This document shows positions 27,605 to 36,820 of a stretch of DNA of 64,000 nucleotides, in pieces; the first letter of the stretch is position 1, and the number at the start of each line of letters is the position of its first letter. Under the pieces are notes generated by a model. It saw only the letters and a list, made by a program, of their open reading frames with translations. It ran no database searches and was not told the origin of the DNA. A program made the position numbers and the translations under genes. The DNA comes from Rickettsia helvetica (GTDB taxonomy: Bacteria; Pseudomonadota; Alphaproteobacteria; Rickettsiales; Rickettsiaceae): positions 1,116,001 through 1,180,000 of the forward strand of contig NZ_OZ018776.1 of assembly GCF_963970025.1 (NCBI RefSeq), written 5' to 3'.

Positions 27605-29110
27605 TCACTTACATAGCTCTATATATTCCTTATTCAATTTTATAACATTCCAAATCCATAAACTCATCATAACTATAAAAATTACTAATAAATATATTAT
27701 AATAGAATCAAAGGTAGCAGTCGGAATAATAATAAATATCAAAGACTGGATAAATGCTCCAAGCGATTTACCGAATTTAGTACCTATTACCTCTACGGCA
27801 GCTTTTCCCTTAGTTCTAAGCTCTAAAGATAAAGGAATATACGCCATTTCTTTTGTTGAATCGAATAATGAATATTTGGATGATTTACTAAGTATGTTCT
27901 GAATTGCTCCAACAATAATCGCTGCATATAGAAGATTAAAATCACCGAAACATGATCCTATTTCTTCAATAAAAATTATAAAAATAAAAAACATCAAGCC
28001 GGTAATAGACAACATAATAGGAGTTAATAATGCAGAAATGAGCCAACCGAGTCTTCTAAGAATATTACTGCCTATTACCATGAAAGTAACGCATGATATT
28101 CCCATCCAAATATTAAACCTGCCCATAAAGTTAACATAGTCTATAGTGTTCGGGTATAATTCTTTTATTTTTGCTTTCCAAGGTCCTTCGACTATATTTA
28201 TTAATAATCCATAACAAATTATTAATAAAGCAATACGACCTATATATTTTGAGTGAATTACTAATTTAATACTTTCAATTACCGAAAGTTTTGTTTTCGT
28301 TTTAGCCGTAACTTTTTTTGTATCTAAAACATTTATGGAATCCGTTAAAATAAATCTATTTATTATTCTAAATAGAAGCATAGCAATTATTCCTGCAGTA
28401 ACAATAATTGACATGATCGGCTGAAGCATTATAGCATTGCCGGCGGATGAATTAAAAGAATCCGGTAATAATTTTGAATCAATGACGTCCTGCCCGCTTG
28501 AGAAAAAGACAAGTACGCTGCCTGCTATTATAAGACCGATATTACCGACCATTCCAAGAACGGGATAGAATCTTTTAGCTTTAGAAGTATCAAAAATGTG
28601 ATTGGCAAACTGCCAAAACATTAAGTTTATGACTACTGCACTCCATAATTCCGAGAAAATATACATCAGTGCATAACTCCATTTACTACCTATTTTAATG
28701 AACCATTTAAAATTAGGGTATGAAGCAATTAAATTATTTATCATTTCATCATTAGGATGATAAATATCTTGATTTGGATAAATAATATAGGCAAATAATA
28801 AGAAAAATAGTAAAAAGCTGCCGACTATGATGTAGAAAATATATTCAAAATTTAATTTATTACTAAGCTTAACATAAAGTACGGTAAAAATTACGCACGA
28901 GGGTAATACTAACCATAATTTTAAGAAGCTAATAATTTCAGCCCCCATAGAGGGTACTACTAAACTATCTTTGATAGATCTTAAGGCCCCAAAATTAAAA
29001 AGAATACATAACATCATTAAAGCCATAGGTATAAATAGCTTTAATTCTTTCCTTTCTATAGGCCAAATTATTTCTTTAACTTTTTCAAAGAAAATTTTAG
29101 GCGGTAACAT
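27605..29110 (-). CDS. tlc: ATP/ADP translocase (Tlc family)
   Basis: Nucleotide transporter by which rickettsiae take up host ATP or other nucleotides. 501 residues with about twelve membrane helices; the N-terminal IWPIERKELKLFIPMALMML is typical of the family, as is TKEMAYIPLSLELRTKGKAA near residue 425. Rickettsia encode five paralogues; the 501-residue length matches what I recall for Tlc3, but the paralogue number is only a suggestion. Paralogues beyond Tlc1 carry other nucleotides or have unknown substrates. Intact; single gene. Confidence 0.93.
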   Translation of the reverse strand: MLPPKIFFEKVKEIIWPIERKELKLFIPMALMMLCILFNFGALRSIKDSLVVPSMGAEIISFLKLWLVLPSCVIFTVLYVKLSNKLNFEYIFYIIVGSFLLFFLLFAYIIYPNQDIYHPNDEMINNLIASYPNFKWFIKIGSKWSYALMYIFSELWSAVVINLMFWQFANHIFDTSKAKRFYPVLGMVGNIGLIIAGSVLVFFSSGQDVIDSKLLPDSFNSSAGNAIMLQPIMSIIVTAGIIAMLLFRIINRFILTDSINVLDTKKVTAKTKTKLSVIESIKLVIHSKYIGRIALLIICYGLLINIVEGPWKAKIKELYPNTIDYVNFMGRFNIWMGISCVTFMVIGSNILRRLGWLISALLTPIMLSITGLMFFIFIIFIEEIGSCFGDFNLLYAAIIVGAIQNILSKSSKYSLFDSTKEMAYIPLSLELRTKGKAAVEVIGTKFGKSLGAFIQSLIFIIIPTATFDSIIIYLLVIFIVMMSLWIWNVIKLNKEYIELCK

Positions 29111-29178
29111 TTTTATTGTAACCTTACATATTAAAGTTAACTTTTAAATCTCTTAAGTGCTAAAGTCAATTAAAATAA

Positions 29179-29760
29179 TCAATTTATACTACTCCAAGGT
29201 GTTATTTCTCTATATAGCCAGTAATATTTTGTGATCTTATCTAATTTGCCCTGATTTGTCTCCCATAATTCCTGCTTATCGGTAGTCCATGGCTTAGGTC
29301 CTGCATAGTGTAAAATGAAGTAAGAAAAATAAGGGCTTTGAGTCTCAAAATATGTACAAAAGTTCCATCTCATCGATAAGGGATAAATATAATGCTGAAA
29401 TGTAACATTTAATAAATCTTGGTCAGGAAAAGAAAAATCACATTTTAAATGTATCTATGCTACCCGCCGCAATATAATCACTCATATCTATTTTTTTAAG
29501 AGCTACAATATCTGCATCAAGATATAATATAGAATCTAGATGCGGAAAGATTTGATCAAAATATAACCTATACATTACTAAACTAAGCCAATTATCCAAA
29601 AATTTTATTTTCTTATCGGTTAAAGCTTGATTTAATATATTTTCAGGAAAAGATCTATAGAATAATCTCTGATATATTTCATGGAAGCTAATTTTTCCAT
29701 TGATTCTTGACTAACAGGGGCATTAGAATAACAATATGAAATCTATAGAAACTATCTAAA
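29179..29760 (-). pseudogene. Broken family 8 glycosyltransferase
   Basis: Reading on the minus strand, PHLDSILYLDADIVALKKID carries the DxD metal motif of GT8 (lipopolysaccharide glucosyl/galactosyltransferase) enzymes, and the last fragment YFILHYAGPKPWTTDKQELW the GT8 C-terminal HYxGxKPW motif. Between and before them frames shift several times, and a TGA follows the DxD segment. The N-terminal part is missing. It may once have acted on LPS. Confidence 0.8.
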
Positions 29761-29826
29761 TCGCTATTTAGTAAACTAGAGGATATTACTGCACCGGCAT
29801 GAATAGCAAACTATGTTAGTTTAAGT

Positions 29827-30010
29827 ATCTAAACCGTAACTACCGTTTTTAATCGCTTTATATTGCTGAACTAAAGTAGCATTTTTGTCTAGATAAAGAC
29901 GTAGTAAGCAATCATAACCCTTTGCTACCTCTAAACGTACCATTCCGTCTTCTACTTGAAAAGAGCAAATTTTTTCTAACCTTGCTTTATCTTTTAAGCT
30001 TAAAGATTCG
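29827..30010 (-). pseudogene. C-terminal scrap of an unknown gene
   Basis: The minus strand reads SLSLKDKARLEKICSFQVED, GMVRLEVAKGYDCLLRLYLD and IKNGSYGLDT to a stop. No start or upstream part is present before the neighbouring Rpn-type fragment in the other direction. Protein-like but unrecognised. Confidence 0.4.
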
Positions 30011-30054
30011 TATCTTCTAATTGCTCAAGTACTAAATCAAAATTTAATTGATCT

Positions 30055-30566
30055 TCACGTATTAGTCTATGGGAATTATTTGAAAATAGCGAACTTGTAA
30101 AAACAACTTGGACTAATGATTATCAATTAATCAATATTCAAAATATTTCTGATGAAAAATTAAAAGAAAAAGCGTGGTCTGGAATCTTGCAGTTTTTTTT
30201 AAAACATATCCACGAATGAGATTTATTAAAGAGATGGCAAGAAGTAGCTGATCTTTTTACCTGAATTTATTAAAGTTAATATTGGTATAGATTATATAGA
30301 GCTAATTTTTGTCCTACACCTTGAATAAGATTAAGGAAAATGATAAAATAGAAATAGAAAGAATGCTTAAATCGCATTTAAACCCTGAATTAGGAGAAAA
30401 ACTTATGAATAGCTTAGCTCATAGCTGGGAGCAATAAGGTATGGAAAAAGGTAGAAAAAAAGAGAAAATTATTATAGCTAAAAAGATGCTATCTATAAAA
30501 GAGCCTATAAATAAGATTATAAACTTTACAGGTTTAAAAAAAGAAGAAATTGAGAAATTAAAATAA
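30055..30566 (+). pseudogene. Broken Rpn/PD-(D/E)XK nuclease family transposase-like protein
   Basis: Fragments read SLWELFENSELVKTTWTNDY, LKEKAWSGILQFFLKHIHE, then WQEVADLLPEF-like text, LNPELGEKLMNSLAHSWEQ, GMEKGRKKEKIIIAKKMLS and FTGLKKEEIEKLK. This is the C-terminal two thirds of the Rpn family (recombination-promoting nuclease, formerly YhgA-like transposase), including the GxxxGxxxxxxxxAKxML tail. Several stops and frameshifts, and the nuclease N-terminus is gone. Confidence 0.8.
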
Positions 30567-30659
30567 CATAATTACATTACATGCCACAAATAAACAGAAT
30601 ACTCACATTTTTGCATATTAAGCCTATGGGAACTAGAGCTACAGGCGTATATAGAATTC

Positions 30660-31913
30660 ATGTTAAATAACTCTCGTTTATGTATTATTTGGTTGTTTGG
30701 GCTTATTAGCGGTTTTAATCTAATGATTACCGGTAATACTGTAAATTATTGGCTTGCTAAAGAAGATATAGCACTACAAACAATCGGTATGTTATCATTC
30801 ATAACGCTTCCCTACTCTATTAATTTCTTGTTAGCACCGATTTTTGATGCAGTGCAAGTTAAATATTTAAACAAAATATTCGGTCATAGATTATCTTGGA
30901 TTTGCTTAACTAGTAGTGCATTGATATTTCTTATATATATTTTCAGCTTTCTAGATCCTAGTACTAATCTATTATTATTTGCTTTTACGGCTTTAATTAT
31001 TTCTTTTTTTAGTGCCGTACAAGATACTATATTAAGTGCTTTAAGAACGGAAATAGTACCTAAAGAATCGCTTGGGTTTACTTCAGGAATATATATATTC
31101 GGCTATCGGGTCGGTATGCTTTTAGCAGGTTCCGGAGCTATTTATTTATCTATTTATTTAACATTTAATGAAATATATAAAATCTTTGCCGGTTTAGTAT
31201 TGATTTATTTAATTTTATTGATTGTAGGAATTAAGTATTGTTATTTAAACGAGAACATACATATAAAGATAATCAAGAATGATATAAAAAATAATCAAAA
31301 TAAAAAAAACATAATACATTTTATATATAATGCGTTAAAACCTATAGGTTCTGTTTATTTCATTATTCTTATATTAATTTTCCTAGTATTATATAGATTA
31401 CCGGATAACTTAATCAATGTTATGATTAATCCGTTTTTGCTTCATCTTGAGTATGATGCTTTTGAAATAGCAAGCGTTGGAAAGTTTTGGGGCATTGTAG
31501 GAGCTATAATCGGTGGACTCGTCGGCGGTATTATTATGAAACATAAAAATATATTAAATAGTATATTTTTATTTGGTATTATTCACGCTTTAGGACATAT
31601 TTTATTTATTTTTCTTGAAATAAACGGTAAAAATTCTTTATTATTATTTATTACAATAGGAATAGAAAGTATTACCGGCGGTATGACGATGATTGCTTAT
31701 ATCGCTTTTATTTCTTCACTCTGTCAAGGTAAATTTCGAGCTACTCAATATTCGTTCCTTTCATCAATGATGGGGATTTCGCGTTCAATTTTTCCTATAA
31801 TTTCAGGCTATATGGTAGTAAATTTCGGTTGGCAAAATTTCTTTTTATTTACTACTATTATAACTATCTCCTCTTTACTAATATTATTAAAAATAAAAAC
31901 TAAACTACAATGA
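30660..31913 (+). CDS. AmpG-family MFS permease
   Basis: 417 residues, about twelve membrane helices. NYWLAKEDIALQTIGMLSFI and LPYSINFLLAPIFDAVQVKY in the first loops, SFFSAVQDTILSALRTEIVP in the middle and the C-terminal SITGGMTMIAYIAFISSLCQ are the AmpG family pattern. AmpG imports anhydro-muropeptides for cell-wall recycling; rickettsiae carry several diverged copies and the substrate of each is not established. ATG at 30660 lacks an obvious ribosome-binding site. Confidence 0.88.
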   Translation: MLNNSRLCIIWLFGLISGFNLMITGNTVNYWLAKEDIALQTIGMLSFITLPYSINFLLAPIFDAVQVKYLNKIFGHRLSWICLTSSALIFLIYIFSFLDPSTNLLLFAFTALIISFFSAVQDTILSALRTEIVPKESLGFTSGIYIFGYRVGMLLAGSGAIYLSIYLTFNEIYKIFAGLVLIYLILLIVGIKYCYLNENIHIKIIKNDIKNNQNKKNIIHFIYNALKPIGSVYFIILILIFLVLYRLPDNLINVMINPFLLHLEYDAFEIASVGKFWGIVGAIIGGLVGGIIMKHKNILNSIFLFGIIHALGHILFIFLEINGKNSLLLFITIGIESITGGMTMIAYIAFISSLCQGKFRATQYSFLSSMMGISRSIFPIISGYMVVNFGWQNFFLFTTIITISSLLILLKIKTKLQ

Positions 31914-31998
31914 AGATGTATTAAATATTTTTTCACATATAATATTTTTAACACCGTATGTGGCTATATATTCCATTATACCGAGTATTTTTATATTA

Positions 31999-32526
31999 AA
32001 TTAAAGTACTAAATATCATAGTTTTAAAAAAGCTCTACCCAGTATAATTATTGCTTGGATTTGTTATAGCTTTATTATAAGTATGGTTACTGCCCTCGGT
32101 CAATTGTTTATCGTGCCTATCACCTTTATAATAGGAATAGTTGAATTTATTTTTTTAATTTATATGGGATATAATACTTGGAATCAGCCTCCTATTGATC
32201 TTACAATGAATTCTGGGGCTTTTTCAGCTAAAAAACAAATTTTATTTGCTATATCGGTGTCAATATTAAATCCGCATGCAATTATGGATATGATTATAGT
32301 AATAGGTACTAGTGCTTTAAAGTATAACGGTATTGTAAAAATTATATTTACCTTAACTTGCATAGTTATATCTTAGATATGGTTTTTTTCTTTAGCAGTT
32401 GCAGGCTATAATATCAGAAAGCTAAATAAAAGTAGTACGATTTTAACTATAATTAATAAAATAGCTGCTATTATTATTTGGGCAGTTACTTTTTTTATAT
32501 TGGAGTACAAATATACTTTGAAGTAA
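31999..32526 (+). pseudogene. Broken LysE/RhtB-family amino-acid exporter
   Basis: The frame 32,083-32,376 (MVTALGQLFIVPITFIIGIV ... FAISVSILNPHAIMDMIIVI) ends at a TAG, and the same frame continues with FSLAVAGYNIRKLNKSSTIL to 32,526. The NPHA/NPxxxxD segment and helix pattern identify LysE-type exporters. The N-terminal third is missing; an upstream piece LKKALPSIIIAWICYSFIIS may be part of it. Not functional. Confidence 0.75.
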
Positions 32527-32539
32527 AATGAATAGTCGG

Positions 32540-32669
32540 TATACGAAGATCAACTTGGAAAAGAGTAAGGAGGCTGTAAGCCGAGAGAAGTGGAGCGTAT
32601 ACTAAATACGTGAGCATCCGAGGGCTTACAAAGACGACGTTAGCCAATTTTTCAAGTTCATCGAGTATA
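32540..32669. repeat. RPE of the GGAGCG...ACGTGAGC family upstream of hemD
   Basis: Starts TATACGAAGATCAACTTGGA, core GTGGAGCGTATACTAAATAC and GTGAGCATCCGAG, ends GCCAATTTTTCAAGTTCATC. It ends five bases before the hemD ATG, so it forms the whole 5' leader there. Confidence 0.85.
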
Positions 32670-32673
32670 TTGC

Positions 32674-33468
32674 ATGAAATCGGTTTTATTAACTAGAAAT
32701 ATTGAAGAAAATAATGAAACTATAAAGGAAATAAGTAAATATAATTTAGATTTACTTTATATTCACTGTCCTTTAATTAAATATGAAACCCTAGATTTTA
32801 ATATTGATATTTTAAACGATTATTCAAATATAATAATTACTAGTAAATATGCGGCAAATATCTTAGCCGGTCATAATTTAAAACAAGATATTTGGGTAGT
32901 AGGTAGTAAGTCAAAACGATTATTGGGCAAGAAAGTAATTTATACCGCTAAAAACGTGGAAGATTTGATTAAGCATTTTCCTCCTGATTTATATGAGCAG
33001 ACTATATATTTATCTTCAAATGAAATTACTAAAGATTTACCTAGTAAAATAGCTAGACATATCATTTATAATGTAGAATATTTGAATGAGCTGCCCGTAT
33101 CTATTATAAAAGAATTTAAAAACAATATTGACTTTATACTTCTTTATTCTCAGAATAGTGCTAAGACTTTTATAAAATTATTACTTCAAAATAATTTACT
33201 AGAGTATACTGCAGATACTTCAAAAGTTGAAAGTCAAATAAGTGGTGAGCCTGCGGAGCATAGAAAACTACGTGAGCAAAGGCGAATCCTGAAATTTGAC
33301 TTACCAAATCTTGAAGTATCAAAGGTATATTTACAAGATAGTTTAGTTATAGCCATAAGTTTGAAAGTCGCAAATATAGTTAGACCTTTTATAAAAAATG
33401 TGGTTTATTGTGATGATCAAAACCCTAACGATATAATCAAGTTATTATCCGAAAATGCAAAAATTTGA
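32674..33468 (+). CDS. hemD: Uroporphyrinogen-III synthase, with an in-frame RPE insertion
   Basis: Closes hydroxymethylbilane to uroporphyrinogen III in haem synthesis. 264 residues; HemD is poorly conserved, but SNIIITSKYAANIL, the WVVGSKSKRLLGKKV strand-turn and FILLYSQNSAKTFIKLLLQN are the usual landmarks. Residues about 181-216 (including VESQISGEPAEHRKLREQRR) are encoded by an RPE at 33,214-33,320. The frame is kept. The 3' end overlaps the next gene by 14 bases, and hemY follows, the alphaproteobacterial hemD-mic60-hemY order. Confidence 0.88.
   Translation: MKSVLLTRNIEENNETIKEISKYNLDLLYIHCPLIKYETLDFNIDILNDYSNIIITSKYAANILAGHNLKQDIWVVGSKSKRLLGKKVIYTAKNVEDLIKHFPPDLYEQTIYLSSNEITKDLPSKIARHIIYNVEYLNELPVSIIKEFKNNIDFILLYSQNSAKTFIKLLLQNNLLEYTADTSKVESQISGEPAEHRKLREQRRILKFDLPNLEVSKVYLQDSLVIAISLKVANIVRPFIKNVVYCDDQNPNDIIKLLSENAKI
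33214..33320. repeat. RPE inserted in frame in hemD
   Basis: Inverted ends GATACTTCAAAAG and CTTGAAGTATC, core GAGCCTGCGGAGCATAGAAA and CTACGTGAGCAAAGGCG, related to the GGAGCG...ACGTGAGC intergenic family. Confidence 0.85.
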
Positions 33469-34168
33469 TAGTTTATTTAAAAGTACAAACATCTTTTTTA
33501 TAACAATAGTAATATTTGTCTTATCTTCTTTTACTCTTTATCATAATAGATCCGATATTTTAAAACTGTTTAAAAGTGAAAATAAAGATTTAAGCCAAAT
33601 TCCTGATCAAACAGTAGAAAATAAAGAAAATACTACCCTGGAAGAAAAGGAAGCAGCCCCTCTATTATCTACCAAGTCGCTTTTAAATTACGTAAGTTCT
33701 TTAAAGTTTCCTGAAGCACCAAAACCGGATCCCGCGGTCAAGCCGCAGGATGACAGTATAGAAGTCACGGATGACAATGTAAAAGCCCCTATTGAATCAT
33801 ATTCTAAGAACTATATTCATTATTTATTAAACGTAAATTTATTAGTATATAATTTCATGCAAGATAAGGATTATAGTAAAGAACTAAGAATAGTAAAATT
33901 CCGCCTACTGCCTCAAGATATAAGGAATATTTTAAATAACTTAGAAGCATATAATAATAATTATCTTTTTTCTAAATCAAGTAGTACGGAAGTAATTTTT
34001 CCTACCAACCATAAGTGGCTGGAGAAATTTATCAAAATTGAGAAAAAACCTTCTGCTATGATGATAAAAGAACAAGATAAAGCTCTCATTTTAGAGAAAT
34101 TAAACTATCTAATCGATTTTCTTTATTCAGAAAAATTTATGCAGGAGTTTGTAAATAAAGATGTTTAG
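33455..34168 (+). CDS. Membrane-anchored protein in the Mic60/HemX position
   Basis: 237 residues: a membrane helix (residues 13-30, NIFFITIVIFVLSSFTLYHN), an acidic low-complexity linker, and a helical C-terminal domain. In Alphaproteobacteria the gene between hemD and hemY is usually the mitofilin/Mic60 homologue; position, topology and overlaps with both neighbours (14 and 8 bases) fit, but the protein is short and I see no clear mitofilin signature. The linker includes PDPAVKPQDDS, which comes from a partial RPE (33,727-33,754). Assignment as a reduced Mic60 is inference from synteny. Confidence 0.7.
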   Translation: MQKFDSLFKSTNIFFITIVIFVLSSFTLYHNRSDILKLFKSENKDLSQIPDQTVENKENTTLEEKEAAPLLSTKSLLNYVSSLKFPEAPKPDPAVKPQDDSIEVTDDNVKAPIESYSKNYIHYLLNVNLLVYNFMQDKDYSKELRIVKFRLLPQDIRNILNNLEAYNNNYLFSKSSSTEVIFPTNHKWLEKFIKIEKKPSAMMIKEQDKALILEKLNYLIDFLYSEKFMQEFVNKDV

Positions 34169-35180
34169 GTTATTATTAATATGTGCTACTTTTTTACTAT
34201 TTTATTTCGGATTTACTTTAATAGAGAGCTTTGATTCAAAAGTTTTTATTAGTTTATACGATTATAATATTGAAACTATGTTGTTCTTTAGTCTTATTTT
34301 AGGGCTTTTATTACTAATTTCTTGTTTTATTGTCATTAGATTTCTAATATTAATTATCGATTTACCGTCTAAAATACATAATATTTTTAATAAACGAAAA
34401 ATTAATCATGATAGATATGCTTTAATTTTAGCTTTTGCCGAATATATTATGAATAATAAAGCTAAATCTGCTTCTATTGCCCGCAAAAATTTATCTTCTG
34501 AAGATCTAAAAGATTCACAAGAATTCCATAATTTAATCTTAGCCGTAACTGAAGAGGATGTAGATAGAAAAATTTCCTATTTTCAAAAACTTATTACATC
34601 TAAAGAATTTGTTTTTTACGGTAGCAAAAACCTAGCAAAACTTTATTATGATAAATCTTTATATGAGAAAGCAGAAAATTATGCAACAAAGGCTTATAAT
34701 TTCAATGAACTTGATAGTGACAATTTAATTACTTTAATGCGTTGTTATGGAAAGCTTTCTCTATGGACGAAATTTATTTTTATAATGAATAAGCTCGCAA
34801 AATTTCATAAACATGGTTCTATACTACTGCAAACTCAAGAAATTGCTGAGTATTATTTATTATTAGCAGCGAAGCAAGAAGTAGAAAGTAATAATACGGC
34901 TAATGCTATAGATTATTTGGAAACGGCTGTAGGTTTAAATTTTTATAACGACGAATTACTAGAATTTTACTTTAATTTAAATGATAAGCTTAATGTTAAT
35001 AAAAAGATCAAAATATTAAAAGATGCTTTTCGTATTATCCCCTCTTTAAAATTAGTGCAGTTATTTAAAAAATTCACTTCTCTATCAAATAGGCAAATTT
35101 ACGAAGAATTAACTCAAGAGTTAGATGCTAAAAAAGATGAAATATTAATTTTGGCAATAGAAGCTTATTTAGAATTGTAG
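34161..35180 (+). CDS. hemY: HemY-like TPR membrane protein
   Basis: 339 residues. Two N-terminal membrane helices (residues 2-20 and 40-65) followed by helical TPR-like repeats, for instance YYDKSLYEKAENYATKAYNF. The GFTLIESFDSKVFISLYDYN stretch matches the HemY N-terminal domain (periplasmic loop beginning with a short strand). HemY proteins of this type are linked to haem synthesis or envelope assembly; the biochemical role is unclear, and this is not protoporphyrinogen oxidase. Third gene of the hemD operon. Confidence 0.8.
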   Translation: MFRLLLICATFLLFYFGFTLIESFDSKVFISLYDYNIETMLFFSLILGLLLLISCFIVIRFLILIIDLPSKIHNIFNKRKINHDRYALILAFAEYIMNNKAKSASIARKNLSSEDLKDSQEFHNLILAVTEEDVDRKISYFQKLITSKEFVFYGSKNLAKLYYDKSLYEKAENYATKAYNFNELDSDNLITLMRCYGKLSLWTKFIFIMNKLAKFHKHGSILLQTQEIAEYYLLLAAKQEVESNNTANAIDYLETAVGLNFYNDELLEFYFNLNDKLNVNKKIKILKDAFRIIPSLKLVQLFKKFTSLSNRQIYEELTQELDAKKDEILILAIEAYLEL

Positions 35181-35202
35181 ACGTTGATGCATGGCTTCTT
35201 TT

Positions 35203-35232
35203 ATGTCATTCCCGCGAAGGCCGGAATGACAT
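35203..35232. repeat. Short perfect-type palindrome (ATGTCATTCC family)
   Basis: ATGTCATTCCCGCGAAGGCCGG...AATGACAT makes a 30-base hairpin between the ends of convergent hemY and the hydrolase gene, where it may serve as a bidirectional terminator stem. Confidence 0.65.
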
Positions 35233-35270
35233 CGAGCACGGACCGGACCTCTCGAACCACACAACAAAAA

Positions 35271-35990
35271 CTAATATAAAAATAGTTTCTTTTGGCTCTT
35301 ACTAATTTCTTCATTTACATTATTATTATGGTGATGATAATTAGATTGGATTGTTATTAAATAATCATTTATTGCTTTAGAAAATTCTTCAGTTTTATAA
35401 CGAAAGAAATGGTCAGCCCCATTGATAATTTTATAATCAACTTTAATATGGGATTGTTGCTTAGATAATCTATTTGCTAGATCTTTTACATCATCTGCCG
35501 ATACTATACTATCATTATCTCCCTGTAATATAAACCCTGGGATAGGACAAGGCGAAAGGAATGAGAAGTCATATTTATGAATTGTATTAACCGGTGGCGA
35601 AATAGCAATAAAATGATTTATTGCCGGACGTCGCATTACAAGCTGCATAGCTATCCATGCTCCGAACGAAAATCCTAATATCAGATTAGACTGAGCATTT
35701 AGGTTATTCTGCTGTAACCAGTCAAAAGCTGCCCCCGCATCAACAACTTCACCGACTCCGTTATCAAATTTACCTTGCGATCCCCCTACTCCTCTAAAAT
35801 TAATACGTAAGACGGTATAACCGTTATCTGCTAAAATCTTATAGGCATTATAAACTACTTTATTATTCATATTACCCTCGTATAAAGGATGAGGATGAAG
35901 AACTAATGCAATAGGGGCATTAGGCGAGGTAGCTTTTGCATATCTTCCTTCGATTCGTCCTTCCGGACCGTTAAAATAAATTTGTGGCAT
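35271..35990 (-). CDS. Alpha/beta hydrolase (dienelactone-hydrolase-like)
   Basis: 239 residues. GPEGRIEGRY at the start, HPHPLYEGNMNNKVVYNAYK (the HPHP motif common in this family), nucleophile elbow GFSFGAW, QGDNDSIVSADDV with the acid residue, and GADHFF with the catalytic His: a full Ser-Asp-His triad. No signal peptide. The COG2945 type of cytoplasmic esterase has this layout; substrate unknown. Last 20 residues are His/Asn/Lys rich and variable. Confidence 0.88.
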   Translation of the reverse strand: MPQIYFNGPEGRIEGRYAKATSPNAPIALVLHPHPLYEGNMNNKVVYNAYKILADNGYTVLRINFRGVGGSQGKFDNGVGEVVDAGAAFDWLQQNNLNAQSNLILGFSFGAWIAMQLVMRRPAINHFIAISPPVNTIHKYDFSFLSPCPIPGFILQGDNDSIVSADDVKDLANRLSKQQSHIKVDYKIINGADHFFRYKTEEFSKAINDYLITIQSNYHHHNNNVNEEISKSQKKLFLY

Positions 35991-36078
35991 AATTATTCAT
36001 AATATTTAATTTGTTCGATATGATATTTTACCACTTTTTCTTATTAGTGCAACTATTCTTAATTAAAATATGATTGTA

Positions 36079-36107
36079 TTGACATATGCCGCCATATATA
36101 CTAAAAT
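36079..36107 (+). promoter_or_regulatory. Strong sigma70-type promoter of the dinJ-like gene
   Basis: TTGACA at 36,079-36,084 and TAAAAT at 36,102-36,107, spacer 17. An RPE begins within a few bases downstream, so the element would be transcribed as the 5' leader of the antitoxin mRNA. Confidence 0.75.
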
Positions 36108-36108
36108 A

Positions 36109-36212
36109 TAGTCAAATCAGTGGGATTTAATTACAAGGAGCGAGGAGCGAAGCCTTATAGATAATAGGAGAGCGACGAGAGACGATGTAAGTGAATTCAA
36201 ATCATTTGACTA
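36109..36212. repeat. RPE with TAGTCAAAT/ATTTGACTA ends in the antitoxin leader
   Basis: Left TAGTCAAATCAGTGGGATTT, right TTCAAATCATTTGACTA. Its core (GGAGCGAGGAGCGAAGCC...GACGAGAGACGATG) corresponds, reversed, to the element inside ygfZ at 47,133-47,237. Confidence 0.8.
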
Positions 36213-36245
36213 CAGCGGATAATAATAATTGAATGGAGCTATATT

Positions 36246-36512
36246 ATGAATACGGTAGATATTAGATTACGTGTTTCAGCAGATATAAAAATTGAAGCAG
36301 AAGAAATATTTAAGCAAATGGGGATGACTATGTCGGAAGCCATGAGGATATTCCTAAATCAATGTATAAATAGCGGCGGTTTGCCTTTCAAACCACACAT
36401 TAAGATTCCTAATAAAGAAACATTAGAATCATTTAAGCAGGCAGAAAACGGTGAGTTTGAAAGCTATAACTTAAAACAATTTGAAAAATTTTTAGACGAC
36501 ATCGCTAAATGA
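36246..36512 (+). CDS. RelB/DinJ-family antitoxin
   Basis: 88 residues. MNTVDIRLRVSADIKIEAEE then MGMTMSEAMRIFLNQCINSG is the ribbon-helix-helix of the RelB/DinJ family, followed by GLPFKPHIKIPNKETLES and a Glu-rich tail that binds toxin. It normally neutralises a YafQ or RelE toxin and represses the shared promoter. The toxin gene directly after it (start overlaps by 4 bases) is broken, so the antitoxin survives without its partner. Confidence 0.92.
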   Translation: MNTVDIRLRVSADIKIEAEEIFKQMGMTMSEAMRIFLNQCINSGGLPFKPHIKIPNKETLESFKQAENGEFESYNLKQFEKFLDDIAK

Positions 36513-36775
36513 AACAAATTCACTCTACCGTAATTTTTAATCGCGATTTAAAACGATTGGTTAAAATAGGTAAAAATATCAAAAAAAAATACAAGCAATA
36601 GTGAATATGCTTATAAACAATATTGCTTTACCACAAAAATATAGACCTCATAAACTCATAGGTGATCATTACCCAAAATGGGAATGTCATATTGAACCTG
36701 ATTGGCTATTAATATAAAATAAAAAAAGATACAATTATTTTATATCATACTGGAACTCATTCCGATTTATTTTAA
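36509..36775 (+). pseudogene. Broken YafQ/RelE-type toxin
   Basis: ATG at 36,509 overlaps the antitoxin stop. The frame MKQIHSTVIFNRDLKRLVKI ends in a poly-A slip near 36,590; the next frame has PQKYRPHKLIGDHYPKWECH and IEPDWLLI, and the last KKDTIILYHTGTHSDLF. LxGxxxxxxxCHIxPDWLLIY and the terminal GTHSDLF are the YafQ catalytic region. Two frame disruptions, one at an A run. Confidence 0.85.
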
Positions 36776-36820
36776 TATAACAATAGCAAATTATAAAAGT
36801 AATTTGCTATTCACTATTAT

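Noticed and set aside
32083..32376. Independent small membrane protein
   Set aside because: The text is the middle of a LysE-type exporter and continues in frame after its stop, so it is part of a pseudogene.
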